The translations under genes and the position numbers were made by a program. Shown in pieces: positions 7,379 through 19,463 of a stretch of DNA of 64,000 nucleotides (its first letter is position 1; each line of letters opens with the position of its first letter). The notes under the pieces were generated by a model. That model was not told the DNA's origin. It saw only the letters and a list, made by a program, of their open reading frames with translations, and did not search any database. The stretch comes from Microaerobacter geothermalis (GTDB lineage Bacteria; Bacillota; Bacilli; DSM-22679): assembly GCF_021608135.1 (NCBI RefSeq), contig NZ_JAKIHL010000001.1, forward strand, positions 1 through 64,000, given 5' to 3'.

Positions 7379-8785
7379 ATGGCAATTGAGGTGTTGGAAA
7401 TTGATCCTAAGGAGGCACTAATAAGGAAAACACCAGGATCAAAAAGGTTTTTTGAAGAAGCGCAACAGGTGATGCCTGGAGGAGTAACGGCAAACATTAA
7501 GTATTTTGATCCGTATCCAATCATCATGGGCGAAGCAAACGGCTCCAGGTTAAGAGATATTGACGGGAATCCATATATCGATTATCTGCTTTGCTATGGT
7601 GCATTAATGCTGGGACACGGCCATTTCCGAATCACCAATGCCGTTCTAAAGCAGATGATGAATAAGGGGACCACCATCTTTGGGACCCCCCATGAGCTAG
7701 AAGTGGAAATGGCCAAGAAGTTGATTCATTTATATCGGGGAATAGAACAGGTCAGATACACAAACTCCGGCACAGAAGCAACCCTGTTGGCGGTTCGATT
7801 GGCTTGTGCCTATACCGGTAAGGACAAAATCGCCAAATTTGAGGGCCACTATCATGGAGGATATGAACAGGTACTGGTTAGTGTCAATCCTCCTTTAGAT
7901 CTGGCCGGAGAGGAGGAAGAACCCCAATCCATTCCTGAATCAGCAGGAGTGACCGATTATCATTTGCAGCACACCATTTCCCTTCCATTTAACCAATTGG
8001 AAGCGACCGAGAAAATATTGCGAAAAAATGCCGATGAATTGGCGGCCGTGATCATTGAACCGGTGCAAGGCGGATTCATTCCGGCAAAGAAGGAATTCCT
8101 TGCAGGTTTGCGGAAAATCACGGATGAATTAAACATTGTTCTCATCTTTGATGAGGTAAAAACTGGCTTTCGCGTGGCATTAGGAGGGGCTCAAGAACAT
8201 TACCAGATCAAACCTGATCTTACTACCCTGGGTAAAGTGCTGGGCGGAGGGTTCCCCATTGGAGTCGTTGGCGGAAAAAAAGAAATCATGGAAATCAGTT
8301 CTCCCCAGGGGAAGAGAGATGCCCTTGACATTAGTTCAGCCAACGTAAAACCAAGCAAATCCGATGTTCTGTTTCACAGCGGAACCTATAATGGACATCC
8401 CTCTATATTGGCTGCCGGATTGGCAACCATAGAGGTGTTGGAAGAAACTGATTCCTACCAGCAAATTATTCTTGCTACCGAAAGATTAAAAAATGGCATC
8501 AATGATGTCTTTAATGCCTATCGGGTACCCGGGAAAACGATTGGGTTAGGAAGTATCTTTAATGTGGTTATTACCGATCATCCGGTGCAAAATTATCGAG
8601 ATATGGTAAAGAGCCAAATCGGTCTTCGAAAAGAACTGGATTATGAATTGTTGAACCTGGGAATTTATACAAAACCCCTGAATCGTTACTCCGTATCCCT
8701 TTCCCATACGGAAAAAGAGATTCAATATACCATTGATGCGTACGATATGGCCTTGAAAAGAATGAAAAGGAGAGGGATTTTTTGA
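7379..8785 (+). CDS. Class III aminotransferase, glutamate-1-semialdehyde mutase-like
   Basis: A 468-residue PLP enzyme of fold type I, class III. Its start region (FFEEAQQVMPGGVTANIKYF), the NSGTEATLLAVRLA phosphate-binding segment, FDEVKTGFR with the PLP Asp, and TTLGKVLGGGFPIGVVGG with the Schiff-base Lys all look like glutamate-1-semialdehyde 2,1-aminomutase relatives. It is longer than HemL (about 430 residues) and is not in a haem cluster, so it is more likely an aminotransferase of unknown amine or amino acid. GAAGGGGGAA precedes the ATG. The RpiR-type regulator next door may control it. Confidence 0.82.
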   Translation: MAIEVLEIDPKEALIRKTPGSKRFFEEAQQVMPGGVTANIKYFDPYPIIMGEANGSRLRDIDGNPYIDYLLCYGALMLGHGHFRITNAVLKQMMNKGTTIFGTPHELEVEMAKKLIHLYRGIEQVRYTNSGTEATLLAVRLACAYTGKDKIAKFEGHYHGGYEQVLVSVNPPLDLAGEEEEPQSIPESAGVTDYHLQHTISLPFNQLEATEKILRKNADELAAVIIEPVQGGFIPAKKEFLAGLRKITDELNIVLIFDEVKTGFRVALGGAQEHYQIKPDLTTLGKVLGGGFPIGVVGGKKEIMEISSPQGKRDALDISSANVKPSKSDVLFHSGTYNGHPSILAAGLATIEVLEETDSYQQIILATERLKNGINDVFNAYRVPGKTIGLGSIFNVVITDHPVQNYRDMVKSQIGLRKELDYELLNLGIYTKPLNRYSVSLSHTEKEIQYTIDAYDMALKRMKRRGIF

Positions 8786-8829
8786 AGAAAAAAGGATTTC
8801 CTTTTCACTTTGTAGAATTATTTTTTGGA

Positions 8830-8916
8830 CGGACCTAAACATCCATGACCGAAGGGTCACAAATTGTTATGAAAATGTATTTTCAGAACTCGACTAGTGG
8901 ACGCGTCAATCTTTAG
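8830..8916 (+). repeat. Dispersed palindromic repeat, copy C
   Basis: Contains CTAAACATCCATGACCGAAGGGTCACAAATT, ATGAAAATGTATTTTCA, then AACTCGAC...GGACGCGTCAATCTTTAG. Order and sequence follow the copy at 53718-53883 for about 60 bases. The last part matches the inverse of the 56925 element, so this copy looks rearranged. Confidence 0.7.
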
Positions 8917-8950
8917 ATTCACATCTATAAATTTAGAAGGGAGGATTGAT

Positions 8951-9811
8951 ATGTATCACTCCGATGTTTTTCAACGCATTCGCGAGAAGACTTCAGAGAT
9001 GAGCAAAGCACAGCAAAAGATCGCCCGATATCTTATACAGCACCCCGATACATCCCCCTTCTTAACCGCTGCAAAACTGGCCAAGAAAGCAGAAGTAGGA
9101 GAGGCCACAGTTGTGAGGTTTGCCAATTTTCTGGGATATCGCGGATATCCGGAGCTTCAGTCCCACCTTCAGGAAGCGATAAAACGGCAGCTCTCAACGG
9201 TTGAACGTCTGGAACAATATCTTGATGAGTATGATGGAGAAGAAAAAATTGTGTATGAAGTGCTGAATAATGATATCGAAAACTTACAGAATACTATTCA
9301 GCAGTTAGACCCTTCCCAATTTAGGGAAGCGGTAAAGGCCATCGTTGAAGCCAAAAATATATATATTATTGCGTATCGAAGTGCTGTAGCATTAGGGACA
9401 TTTATGGAATTTTATCTTGATCTGATTCTTCAAAACACAGAATTGGTAAGACAAGCGGATGGGATCTCAGAGCATTTGTTGGGAATCACCGATAGGGATT
9501 TGGTTATTGGTATCGGCTTTGCCCGCTACACCAAGAGAACGGTTGAAGTGATGAAATATTCCAAGGAAAAGGGGGCAAAAACCATGGCCATCACCGACAA
9601 TTTGATGTCCCCCCTTATTCCCCATTCTGACATCGTATTAACTGCTTCTAGTCACATTACCTCCATTATCGATTCCTTCTCCGCTCCCCTCAGTATTATC
9701 AACGGACTCATTACAGCGGTTACGCAAAAGGAACAATCAAAGGTAAAAAAGAGGTTAAAAGAACTGGAAGACTTGTGGGGTACCTTTGATGTGTTTTATA
9801 AAGCAAAATAA
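8951..9811 (+). CDS. MurR/RpiR family transcriptional regulator
   Basis: A 286-residue regulator with an N-terminal RpiR helix-turn-helix (residues about 1-80, with KAQQKIARYLIQHPDTSPFLTAAKLAKKAEVGEATVVRFANFLGY) and a C-terminal SIS sugar-phosphate isomerase-like domain (about 120-250). SIS domains in this family usually sense phosphosugars. The ATG at 8951 follows GAAGGGAGG; the longer frame from 8897 overlaps the repeat copy and is rejected. The gene directly upstream, an aminotransferase, is the likely target, but the effector is unknown. Confidence 0.88.
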   Translation: MYHSDVFQRIREKTSEMSKAQQKIARYLIQHPDTSPFLTAAKLAKKAEVGEATVVRFANFLGYRGYPELQSHLQEAIKRQLSTVERLEQYLDEYDGEEKIVYEVLNNDIENLQNTIQQLDPSQFREAVKAIVEAKNIYIIAYRSAVALGTFMEFYLDLILQNTELVRQADGISEHLLGITDRDLVIGIGFARYTKRTVEVMKYSKEKGAKTMAITDNLMSPLIPHSDIVLTASSHITSIIDSFSAPLSIINGLITAVTQKEQSKVKKRLKELEDLWGTFDVFYKAK

Positions 9812-9868
9812 TTTCAAGTGGTAACCAAAGTAGATGATTCATTGGCTTCTATAGCCATCGGATAAAAG

Positions 9869-9890
9869 CCAGAGAAGACTCTGGTTTTTT
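9869..9890 (+). terminator. Terminator of the RpiR-type gene
   Basis: CCAGAG pairs with CTCTGG across a 4-nt loop, followed by six T. Confidence 0.82.
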
Positions 9891-9951
9891 GTTATATACA
9901 AAAACATTTTATAAACATAAACATATAAAAAATATAAAAATAGTTGTTTCC

Positions 9952-9979
9952 TTGATTTACATCGGTGATATAGTATAAA
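9952..9979 (+). promoter_or_regulatory. Candidate sigma-A promoter of sufCDSUB
   Basis: TTGATT and TATAAA are spaced by 16 nt in the only long gap upstream of sufC. The long leader (about 165 nt) may hold further control, but no conserved RNA element was recognised. Confidence 0.4.
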
Positions 9980-10147
9980 ATAGGAATTGATAATCAAATG
10001 AGAATAAATTAGCTTGACTATTTCTCCATAGAGTATAACAATAATGAAGAAGTATAAAAAATGAGTGATAGTTAAGGATTTATCTCATGCTAAAGGAAGC
10101 TGATTCCTTTTAAATCATATATATCTTTTGCAAATGGAGGGATAATC

Positions 10148-10939
10148 ATGTCAACCAGTACACCTAACTTAAAAATAGAGAATTTGCATGTCTCTATCGA
10201 TGAGAAGGAAATTATAAAAGGGTTAACCTTAGAGATTAAGGGCGGGGAAGTTCATGCCATCATGGGACCAAACGGAACGGGGAAAAGTACTTTAGCCTCT
10301 GCCTTAATGGGGCATCCGAAATATGAAATTACCAGTGGTAGGGTAACATTGGACGGAGAAGATCTGTTGGAAATGACTACAGATGAAAGGGCCAGAAAAG
10401 GTTTGTTTCTTGCCATGCAGTATCCAAGTGAGATAAGCGGAGTCACCAATGCCGATTTTCTGCGAAGCGCCATTAATGCCAAAATGGGAGAAGGCAATGA
10501 AATTTCTTTGATGAAATTTATTCGTCAACTGGATGAAAAGATGGCTGTTTTGGAAATGGATTCTTCCATGTCTCAGCGTTATTTAAATGAAGGATTCTCC
10601 GGCGGAGAAAAAAAGAGAAATGAAATTCTGCAAATGATGATGCTAAACCCCCGGATCGCTATATTGGATGAAATTGATTCCGGGCTGGATATCGATGCCC
10701 TGAAAGTAGTAGCCAACGGTGTAAACAGCATGCGCAAACCTGAATTGGGAGTATTGATTATCACTCACTACCAACGCTTGCTTAACTATATTAAACCTGA
10801 TTTTGTCCATGTGATGATGAATGGGAAAATTGTTCGTTCCGGTGGTCCTGAGCTGGCCGAGCGATTGGAAGCAGATGGATACGACTGGATTAAAGAAGAA
10901 TTGGGCATAGAAGATGTAACTGTTGGGCAAGAGGCATAG
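10148..10939 (+). CDS. sufC: Fe-S cluster assembly ATPase SufC
   Basis: ABC-type ATPase of the SufBCD scaffold, 263 residues, cytoplasmic. Walker A is GPNGTGKST, the signature is LNEGFSGGEKKRNEILQM and Walker B is IAILDEIDSGLDIDALK, all in the form typical of SufC. GGAGGG lies upstream of the ATG. First gene of sufC-sufD-sufS-sufU-sufB, the usual Bacillales order; ATP hydrolysis by SufC drives cluster assembly on SufB and SufD. Confidence 0.97.
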   Translation: MSTSTPNLKIENLHVSIDEKEIIKGLTLEIKGGEVHAIMGPNGTGKSTLASALMGHPKYEITSGRVTLDGEDLLEMTTDERARKGLFLAMQYPSEISGVTNADFLRSAINAKMGEGNEISLMKFIRQLDEKMAVLEMDSSMSQRYLNEGFSGGEKKRNEILQMMMLNPRIAILDEIDSGLDIDALKVVANGVNSMRKPELGVLIITHYQRLLNYIKPDFVHVMMNGKIVRSGGPELAERLEADGYDWIKEELGIEDVTVGQEA

Positions 10940-10950
10940 GAGGTGTGGTC

Positions 10951-13917
<2,967 letters not shown>

Positions 13918-13927
13918 AGGAGGATTT

Positions 13928-15328
13928 ATGATGGCTGGAAAAGCACCGGAGTTACAAGAATATCAATACGGGTTTCATGATCCTGATATTTCTATATTTC
14001 GAACAAAAAGGGGTCTCTCTAGGGAGATTGTAGAAGAAATATCTCGTATTAAAGGTGAACCCCAGTGGATGTTGGATTTTCGTTTAAAATCTTTGGAACT
14101 ATTTTTCCAAAAGCAGATGCCAGATTGGGGAGGAAACTTGTCTGGGCTTGATTTTGACAGTATCACTTATTATGTAAAGCCCTCTGAGAAACAAGGGCGC
14201 AGCTGGGATGAAGTGCCTTCTGAAATTAAACAAACCTTTGATAAATTAGGAATTCCCGAGGCAGAACAAAAATATCTGGCGGGAGTATCTGCCCAGTATG
14301 AATCGGAAGTGGTCTATCATAATATGCAGAAGGAGTTGGAAGAACAGGGGGTTATTTTCTGTGATACCGATACCGCAGTCCGGGAATATCCTGAACTGGT
14401 GAAGGAATATTTCGGAACGGTTGTTCCTCCTGCAGATAACAAATTTGCCGCTTTAAATAGTGCGGTATGGTCTGGTGGAAGCTTCATTTATGTTCCCAAG
14501 GGTGTAAAGTGTGAGGTTCCGCTGCAGGCGTATTTCCGTATTAACTCTGAAAACATGGGGCAGTTTGAAAGAACCTTGATTATTGCCGATGAAGACAGTT
14601 TTGTTCACTATGTGGAAGGGTGTACCGCACCGATTTATACCACGGATTCCCTTCACAGTGCAGTGGTGGAAATTATCGTCAAGGATCGTGCACGCTGTCG
14701 GTATACCACCATCCAAAACTGGTCCAATAACGTTTATAATTTGGTGACTAAGAGGGCCGTCGCTTATTCAGATGCCACCATGGAATGGGTGGATGGGAAT
14801 ATAGGAAGCAAATTAACCATGAAGTATCCTGCCGTCATCATGAAGGGGCCGAGGGCGAAGGCCAATGTATTGTCCATTGCAGTGGCTGGTAAAGGACAGC
14901 ATCAGGATGCGGGAGCAAAGGTGGTTCATTTGGCTCCTGATTGCACATCTACCATTGTTTCCAAATCCATCAGTAAAGATGGAGGGAAAACCACTTATCG
15001 CGGTCTAGCCAATTTTGGAAGGAAGTCAGAGGGTTCCAAAGCCAATATCAAGTGTGATACCTTAATCCTTGATAAGGAATCCACGTCAGATACTATTCCC
15101 TATAATGAGGTGTTAAATGACAACATTACTTTAGAACATGAGGCAACGGTTTCTAAGGTAAGTGAGGATCAGCTTTTCTATTTGATGAGCCGCGGCTTAT
15201 CGGAAGAAGAAGCTACTCAGATGATTGTCATGGGCTTTATCGAACCATTTACTAAAGAGCTTCCGATGGAATATGCCGTAGAAATGAATCGTTTGATTAA
15301 GTTCGAGATGGAAGGCTCCATTGGGTAA
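13928..15328 (+). CDS. sufB: Fe-S cluster assembly protein SufB
   Basis: Main scaffold of the SUF system, 466 residues. Typical features: [16 protein letters not shown], the [21 protein letters not shown] stretch, and near the end [29 protein letters not shown] precedes tandem ATG codons at 13928 and 13931. Last gene of the operon, followed by a terminator. Confidence 0.97.
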   Translation: MMAGKAPELQEYQYGFHDPDISIFRTKRGLSREIVEEISRIKGEPQWMLDFRLKSLELFFQKQMPDWGGNLSGLDFDSITYYVKPSEKQGRSWDEVPSEIKQTFDKLGIPEAEQKYLAGVSAQYESEVVYHNMQKELEEQGVIFCDTDTAVREYPELVKEYFGTVVPPADNKFAALNSAVWSGGSFIYVPKGVKCEVPLQAYFRINSENMGQFERTLIIADEDSFVHYVEGCTAPIYTTDSLHSAVVEIIVKDRARCRYTTIQNWSNNVYNLVTKRAVAYSDATMEWVDGNIGSKLTMKYPAVIMKGPRAKANVLSIAVAGKGQHQDAGAKVVHLAPDCTSTIVSKSISKDGGKTTYRGLANFGRKSEGSKANIKCDTLILDKESTSDTIPYNEVLNDNITLEHEATVSKVSEDQLFYLMSRGLSEEEATQMIVMGFIEPFTKELPMEYAVEMNRLIKFEMEGSIG

Positions 15329-15373
15329 TTGAGAATTTAATAAAAGTGGAGATAAAGGTGAAAACAGCTAAAG

Positions 15374-15397
15374 GCGAGTCCGAGGGGCTCGCTTTTT
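15374..15397 (+). terminator. Terminator of sufCDSUB
   Basis: GCGAGTCC pairs with GGGCTCGC (one G-T pair) across a short loop, followed by TTTTT. Confidence 0.8.
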
Positions 15398-15432
15398 ACT
15401 TCTTACTTCTAAAAAAAGTTGAACTCGTGAAT

Positions 15433-15870
15433 TTATTCTTGTATCGTATAGTTCTGTTGAACAAACCCGTTTTTGCTCCATTGGAATAAAAGAAGTTTTG
15501 GTTCTGCTTTTTGTGGGAAAGAAAGAATCCAATAGCTAAGCTGTGGATAGTGCCAATTTAGATGATCGGCATGTGATGGATATGGTTTGCCATGGGGATG
15601 GGAATGAATGACACCCACCCATTCCAATTGATCCTGCATGATTCTCTTCCATTGTTGAATGAATTCTTGCGGCGACCACTTAAAGAATCGTTCCGGCTCA
15701 GCCGCTATATTTTTTAAGGGATAAAGACGGGTGATTTCAGCTTTTTCACCGCCCAAAATCGCACAAAACTCATGGGGGTATCCTACACTGGCCGAGGTTA
15801 GAATTTGCTGATAAACTTCCTGATGTAAGATTATGAGTGGAGAATGTTGGAATGGGTTTCCTAATCTCAA
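15433..15870 (-). CDS. JAMM/MPN-type metallopeptidase
   Basis: A 145-residue protein of the Mov34/MPN/PAD-1 (M67) family. The zinc motif is present as HSHPHGKPYPSHADHLNW, which fits H-x-H-P...S-x-x-D, with a candidate catalytic Glu in PHEFCAILGG. Bacterial relatives cut peptide bonds next to small sulfur-carrier or ubiquitin-like proteins; its position just after suf might link it to sulfur metabolism, but that is inference. The start is a TTG at 15870, with GGGAGTGAG upstream; no ATG lies near. Confidence 0.82.
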   Translation of the reverse strand: MRLGNPFQHSPLIILHQEVYQQILTSASVGYPHEFCAILGGEKAEITRLYPLKNIAAEPERFFKWSPQEFIQQWKRIMQDQLEWVGVIHSHPHGKPYPSHADHLNWHYPQLSYWILSFPQKAEPKLLLFQWSKNGFVQQNYTIQE

Positions 15871-15940
15871 AGCAGCTCACTCCCTTGTTCTTCGTTTTTA
15901 TTAAGTATATCATGAATATATATCCCAAGTAGATTTTGCA

Positions 15941-15965
15941 AAGAAGTGAGAGTCTTAGTATCGGT
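15941..15965 (-). repeat. Fragment of the dispersed repeat, copy H
   Basis: AGAAGTGAGAGTCTTAGTATCGG matches the inverse of 53732-53769 apart from an 11-base deletion. It lies in the gap between two divergent genes. Confidence 0.5.
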
Positions 15966-15990
15966 TAGCAACAGGCAAAGGAGTCACAAC

Positions 15991-16803
15991 ATGGAATGGA
16001 TATTTATCGCTTTTTTAGGAGTATTTGCAGGTACGATTGGAAGTCTTGTTGGGTTGGGCGGCGGAGTCTTTATCGTTCCCACCTTATTGTTTTTGACAGA
16101 AATGACATCTGGAAAGATTTCCATTTCTCCACAGGAAGCAGTGGGTATATCCCTCTTCGTCATTATTGTTACTGCACTATCATCTACGATTTCTTATAAA
16201 AAGCAAAACCGGGTAGACTTTCAGAGTGGGCTTTTATTCTTTTTGGCCAGTGGTCCCGGTGCCATTGTCGGTGCCTATATTACAGGGCTTCTGGACGTGA
16301 AAAGCTTCAATATTCTGTTTGGATTACTCCTTCTGTTGCTGTTTTTCATCATGATGAAGAGAGATGGATTTAAAAAGAGGGAAATGAAGTGGAGTGTTGT
16401 GAAGGAATACATGGGTCAGGATGGAATACCCTATAAATATGGATATCGCAGAAGAGTTGCTCTCCTGATTTCCTTCTTTGTTGGGATGATCTCAAGCATG
16501 TTTGGAATTGGCGGGGGATCTTTAATGGTTCCGGCAATGGTAGTCTTATTCTCTTTCCCCCCCCATGTAGCCACAGCCACCTCCATGTTTATTATATTGT
16601 TGTCAGCACTGGTAGGAAGCCTCACCCATTTGCTGATAGGCAGTATAAACTGGATGTACGCCGGAATTCTTGCTCCGGGCGCATGGATAGGCGGAAGATT
16701 GGGAGCCTATTTATCTGGTAAGTTTTCCGCCAAAGGATTAGTCATATCATTGCAGATTATCTTAATCGTTTTGGCGGCTAAAATGATTTGGAGCGGATTG
16801 TAA
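15991..16803 (+). CDS. Sulfite exporter TauE/SafE family permease (YunE-like)
   Basis: A 270-residue membrane protein with about eight helices in two halves, each starting with the TauE/SafE glycine-rich motif (GTIGSLVGLGGGVFIVPTLL near the start, SSMFGIGGGSLMVPAMVV in the middle). These proteins export sulfite, sulfoacetate or other sulfur anions. The ATG at 15991 follows AAAGGAG; the extension to 15946 crosses the repeat fragment. In B. subtilis the neighbour of yunD is a protein of this family, which fits the order here. Its stop overlaps the start of the next gene (TAATG). Confidence 0.88.
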   Translation: MEWIFIAFLGVFAGTIGSLVGLGGGVFIVPTLLFLTEMTSGKISISPQEAVGISLFVIIVTALSSTISYKKQNRVDFQSGLLFFLASGPGAIVGAYITGLLDVKSFNILFGLLLLLLFFIMMKRDGFKKREMKWSVVKEYMGQDGIPYKYGYRRRVALLISFFVGMISSMFGIGGGSLMVPAMVVLFSFPPHVATATSMFIILLSALVGSLTHLLIGSINWMYAGILAPGAWIGGRLGAYLSGKFSAKGLVISLQIILIVLAAKMIWSGL

Positions 16804-18224
16804 TGATGAATAAGGTACATATTCTCCATACGAATGATATTCATAGCCATTTCTCACAAATGCCCTACATTTCTTCCTGCATTCATGAGTTAAAAAGGGA
16901 TTTAGAAGAAAAAGGAGAAACGGTCCTCGTTCTGGACCTTGGTGACCATACGGATCGCATGAGTCTGTTAACAGAAGGAACCTGGGGAAAAACGAATATT
17001 GAAGTGATGAATTTAACTGGTTATCAGTTTGTTACCATTGGAAATAATGAGGGACTTACCTTTCCTAAAGAAAAGCTGGAGAAACTCTACGCACATGCAA
17101 ATTTTAAAGTGATTTGCAGTAATTTTTTTCATCTTGATTCCAAGCGTGCTCCCGATTGGATGGTTCCATCCCATATGGTCAGGATTGGTGATTTATCCAT
17201 TGGATTGTTGGGTGTAACTGCCCCGTATCAAAGTTTTTACCATTTACTTGGATGGGATGTTTTGTCTCCATTAGAAATCATTGCGGATCAAGTGAGGCAA
17301 CTGAAGAATCAAGCGGATATATTAATCTTGATGTCTCACCTTGGTTTCCAACGGGATTTGGATATCGCCAGACGCTTCCCTGAAATCCGATTGATAATAG
17401 GCTCTCATACCCATCATACGTTACCGGAAGGAATTAGAGAGGGAAATTGTCTGATTGCTCAAGCGGGGAAATTCGGAGAATATGTGGGTCACATTACCAT
17501 TGAACAAACAGAAGAAGGTTTTCATTATTCCGCCTCACTGCATGAAGTTTCAACCATGTTACCTGACCCAAGGATATTAGATTTTTTGCGTCTATCCACT
17601 GAACAGGTGGAAGAAGAGATGGGGGAAAGGGTGGCGGTTCTAGATGAAGATCTCCCTGTTTACTGGGATAAAGAATCACCATTGGGAAATGTTTTGGCAC
17701 AAGGATTGAGGAACTACGCACAGGGAGAAATCAGTATGGTTAATTCGGGGGTGCTGCTTGAGGAGTTGCCAAGGGGAGAGATCTCACGGAAGAAGCTTCT
17801 TCAAATGTGTCCTCATCCCATCAATCCATGCCGGTTAAAGTTGACCGGCGAGCAAATCCTTACTATACTAGAGGAATCCCTGTTACAAAGGAATATTCAA
17901 AGGGAAATCAGAGGATTTGGATTCAGAGGGAAAGTGTTAGGCTGGATGTGTGTGGATGGATTGTATATTCACTATGATCCACAACGTCCGGAAGGGGAAA
18001 AGGTTATACAGGCAGAAGTGAATGGCGAAATTTTGCAGCCGAATCAAATGTACACGGTGGCAACTATTGACATGTTTACCTTTGGAGCCATTTTTCCTGC
18101 TTTTACTGAAGCTGTTGAGGTGGAATACTTGCTGCCTGAATTTATAAGAGACGTATTACTGAAAGAATTAAACCGTTATCAATCATTATCGCGGTTTAGG
18201 GAACCCCGCTGGATTTCAATATAA
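16803..18224 (+). CDS. yunD: Bifunctional metallophosphatase/5'-nucleotidase, YunD-like
   Basis: A 473-residue protein with an N-terminal calcineurin-like phosphoesterase domain (residues 1-260: LHTNDIHSHF, LDLGDHTD, GNNEG, MSHLGF, GSHTHH) and a C-terminal 5'-nucleotidase domain (about 280-450). There is no signal peptide, unlike secreted UshA-type enzymes, so it probably acts in the cytoplasm on nucleotides. The GNNE motif replaces the usual GNHE. It starts at overlapping ATG codons 16803/16806; GGAGCGG lies 7-10 bases upstream inside the previous gene, so the two are translationally coupled. Confidence 0.88.
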   Translation: MMNKVHILHTNDIHSHFSQMPYISSCIHELKRDLEEKGETVLVLDLGDHTDRMSLLTEGTWGKTNIEVMNLTGYQFVTIGNNEGLTFPKEKLEKLYAHANFKVICSNFFHLDSKRAPDWMVPSHMVRIGDLSIGLLGVTAPYQSFYHLLGWDVLSPLEIIADQVRQLKNQADILILMSHLGFQRDLDIARRFPEIRLIIGSHTHHTLPEGIREGNCLIAQAGKFGEYVGHITIEQTEEGFHYSASLHEVSTMLPDPRILDFLRLSTEQVEEEMGERVAVLDEDLPVYWDKESPLGNVLAQGLRNYAQGEISMVNSGVLLEELPRGEISRKKLLQMCPHPINPCRLKLTGEQILTILEESLLQRNIQREIRGFGFRGKVLGWMCVDGLYIHYDPQRPEGEKVIQAEVNGEILQPNQMYTVATIDMFTFGAIFPAFTEAVEVEYLLPEFIRDVLLKELNRYQSLSRFREPRWISI

Positions 18225-18255
18225 GTTTTCTTTACCATCAAAGGAGTTGATTGCT

Positions 18256-18513
18256 GTGAAGTTTTTGGATGATTTATATCAATTGTATAAAAATCAGTTG
18301 ACTGGAGATGAGGAAGATGCTGTAGCGATAGTGGTCGGGATTCTACAAGAACAGGATCGGGAACATCTGCTTAAAATTATTCATGAAATGAATGAGGAGG
18401 AAATCTTCCAAATGCTATCTTTATATATGTTGGAGTTGATGAAAATCAAGCTGGCAAAGGAAGGGATTGGAGGTTCCCCCAATTCTAAGGGATATTCCAA
18501 TAGGGTTCACTAA
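18256..18513 (+). CDS. Small conserved Bacillus protein (DUF6154-like)
   Basis: An 85-residue acidic, helical protein starting MKFLDDLYQLYKNQLTGDEED. From memory it resembles the small uncharacterised Bacillaceae proteins called DUF6154, but I cannot verify this. The GTG at 18256 is preferred because AAAGGAG lies 9 bases before it; the TTG at 18247 follows that site directly. Located between yunD and uppP on the same strand. No function can be assigned. Confidence 0.7.
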   Translation: MKFLDDLYQLYKNQLTGDEEDAVAIVVGILQEQDREHLLKIIHEMNEEEIFQMLSLYMLELMKIKLAKEGIGGSPNSKGYSNRVH

Positions 18514-18566
18514 GGTGTATAGTAAATGATGTAGTTTAAGATGGGATAAAGAAGAGGGGAAAGAAA

Positions 18567-19388
18567 ATGAATGAGTGGCTATTTGCAATTTTTATCGGTG
18601 TCCTTCAAGGCTTGACAGAATGGTGGCCGATCAGTTCTTCGGCACACCTTGTTCTGTTTGAGAAAATGTTTAATTTTGAACAGGCTGATTTAACATTCGA
18701 GTTAATGCTTCATTTTGGTTCTTTGTTAGCGGTGCTGATCTTCTTTTGGAAGGATATTTCATCCATCGTAATTCAATTCTTTCGATATATCATGAAGCGG
18801 AACAAACAGGATCAAATTGGATTTTTATTTGGTCTTTATATCATCATAAGCACATTTATTACCTTTGTCGGTTATGTTGTTTTTGATGATCTATTAAATC
18901 AAATAAAAAATTCCCTGTTGGTTATTGCCTTGGCTTTTTTTGCAACCGGTATATTTCTTTGGATCATCCAGAGATATGCAACCGGCAGGAAAACCATTGA
19001 GAGACTAACTTTTTGGGACAGCATCGGGATGGGAATTGCCCAAACCATAGCTTTGATCCCGGGCATCTCACGGTCAGGATCAACCTTGGTTGCCGCATTA
19101 TGGTTGGGAATGGAAAAACCACTAGCTATTCGTTATTCCTTTATCATGGCCATTCCGATTATTGCAGGTGGTGCCATCCTAACGACGGTTGATCTGTTGC
19201 AGTCAGGTGTGAAAGGAAGCTTGACTGAAGGGCCCTATCTGCTTGCCATCCTCTCATCCTTTTTTTCAGCGATTTTAGGGATTAAATGGCTGATGGGAAT
19301 TCTGGAAAGAGTCAAACTTCATTATTTCTCATATTACACCTGGATGCTTTCGCTAATCATCATCATTTATCTGATTTTGAATGGATAA
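18567..19388 (+). CDS. uppP: Undecaprenyl-diphosphatase UppP (BacA)
   Basis: Integral membrane phosphatase (273 residues, about eight helices) that turns undecaprenyl diphosphate into the monophosphate, recycling the lipid carrier for peptidoglycan and other cell-wall polymers. The two family motifs are GLTEWWPISSSAHL near the start and PGISRSGSTLVAALWLGM around residues 168-185. The first motif has WWPISS instead of FLPVSS, a conservative change. AGAGGGG precedes the ATG. Also known to give bacitracin tolerance. Confidence 0.93.
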   Translation: MNEWLFAIFIGVLQGLTEWWPISSSAHLVLFEKMFNFEQADLTFELMLHFGSLLAVLIFFWKDISSIVIQFFRYIMKRNKQDQIGFLFGLYIIISTFITFVGYVVFDDLLNQIKNSLLVIALAFFATGIFLWIIQRYATGRKTIERLTFWDSIGMGIAQTIALIPGISRSGSTLVAALWLGMEKPLAIRYSFIMAIPIIAGGAILTTVDLLQSGVKGSLTEGPYLLAILSSFFSAILGIKWLMGILERVKLHYFSYYTWMLSLIIIIYLILNG

Positions 19389-19463
19389 ATTTATTTAGCC
19401 AGTCCCTCCCTATGTCATATGGACGCCAATCATGAGTAGGAAGAAAGTGAGGAAAGCCTTTAC

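Larger units (their letters stand above)
9812..10147. other. Intergenic region and suf promoter region
   Basis: Holds the terminator of the RpiR-type gene (9869-9890) and a very A/T-rich promoter region for sufC. TTGATT (9952-9957) and TATAAA (9974-9979) are spaced by 16 nt. A second set, TTGACT (10014-10019) and TATAAC (10034-10039), has only a 14-nt spacer. TGATAATC at about 9988-9995 is half of a Fur-like site with no good second half, so Fur control is not supported. Confidence 0.5.

Noticed and set aside
9988-10010. Fur box upstream of sufC
   Set aside because: TGATAATC provides one half-site only; the second half is not a match to ATTATCA.
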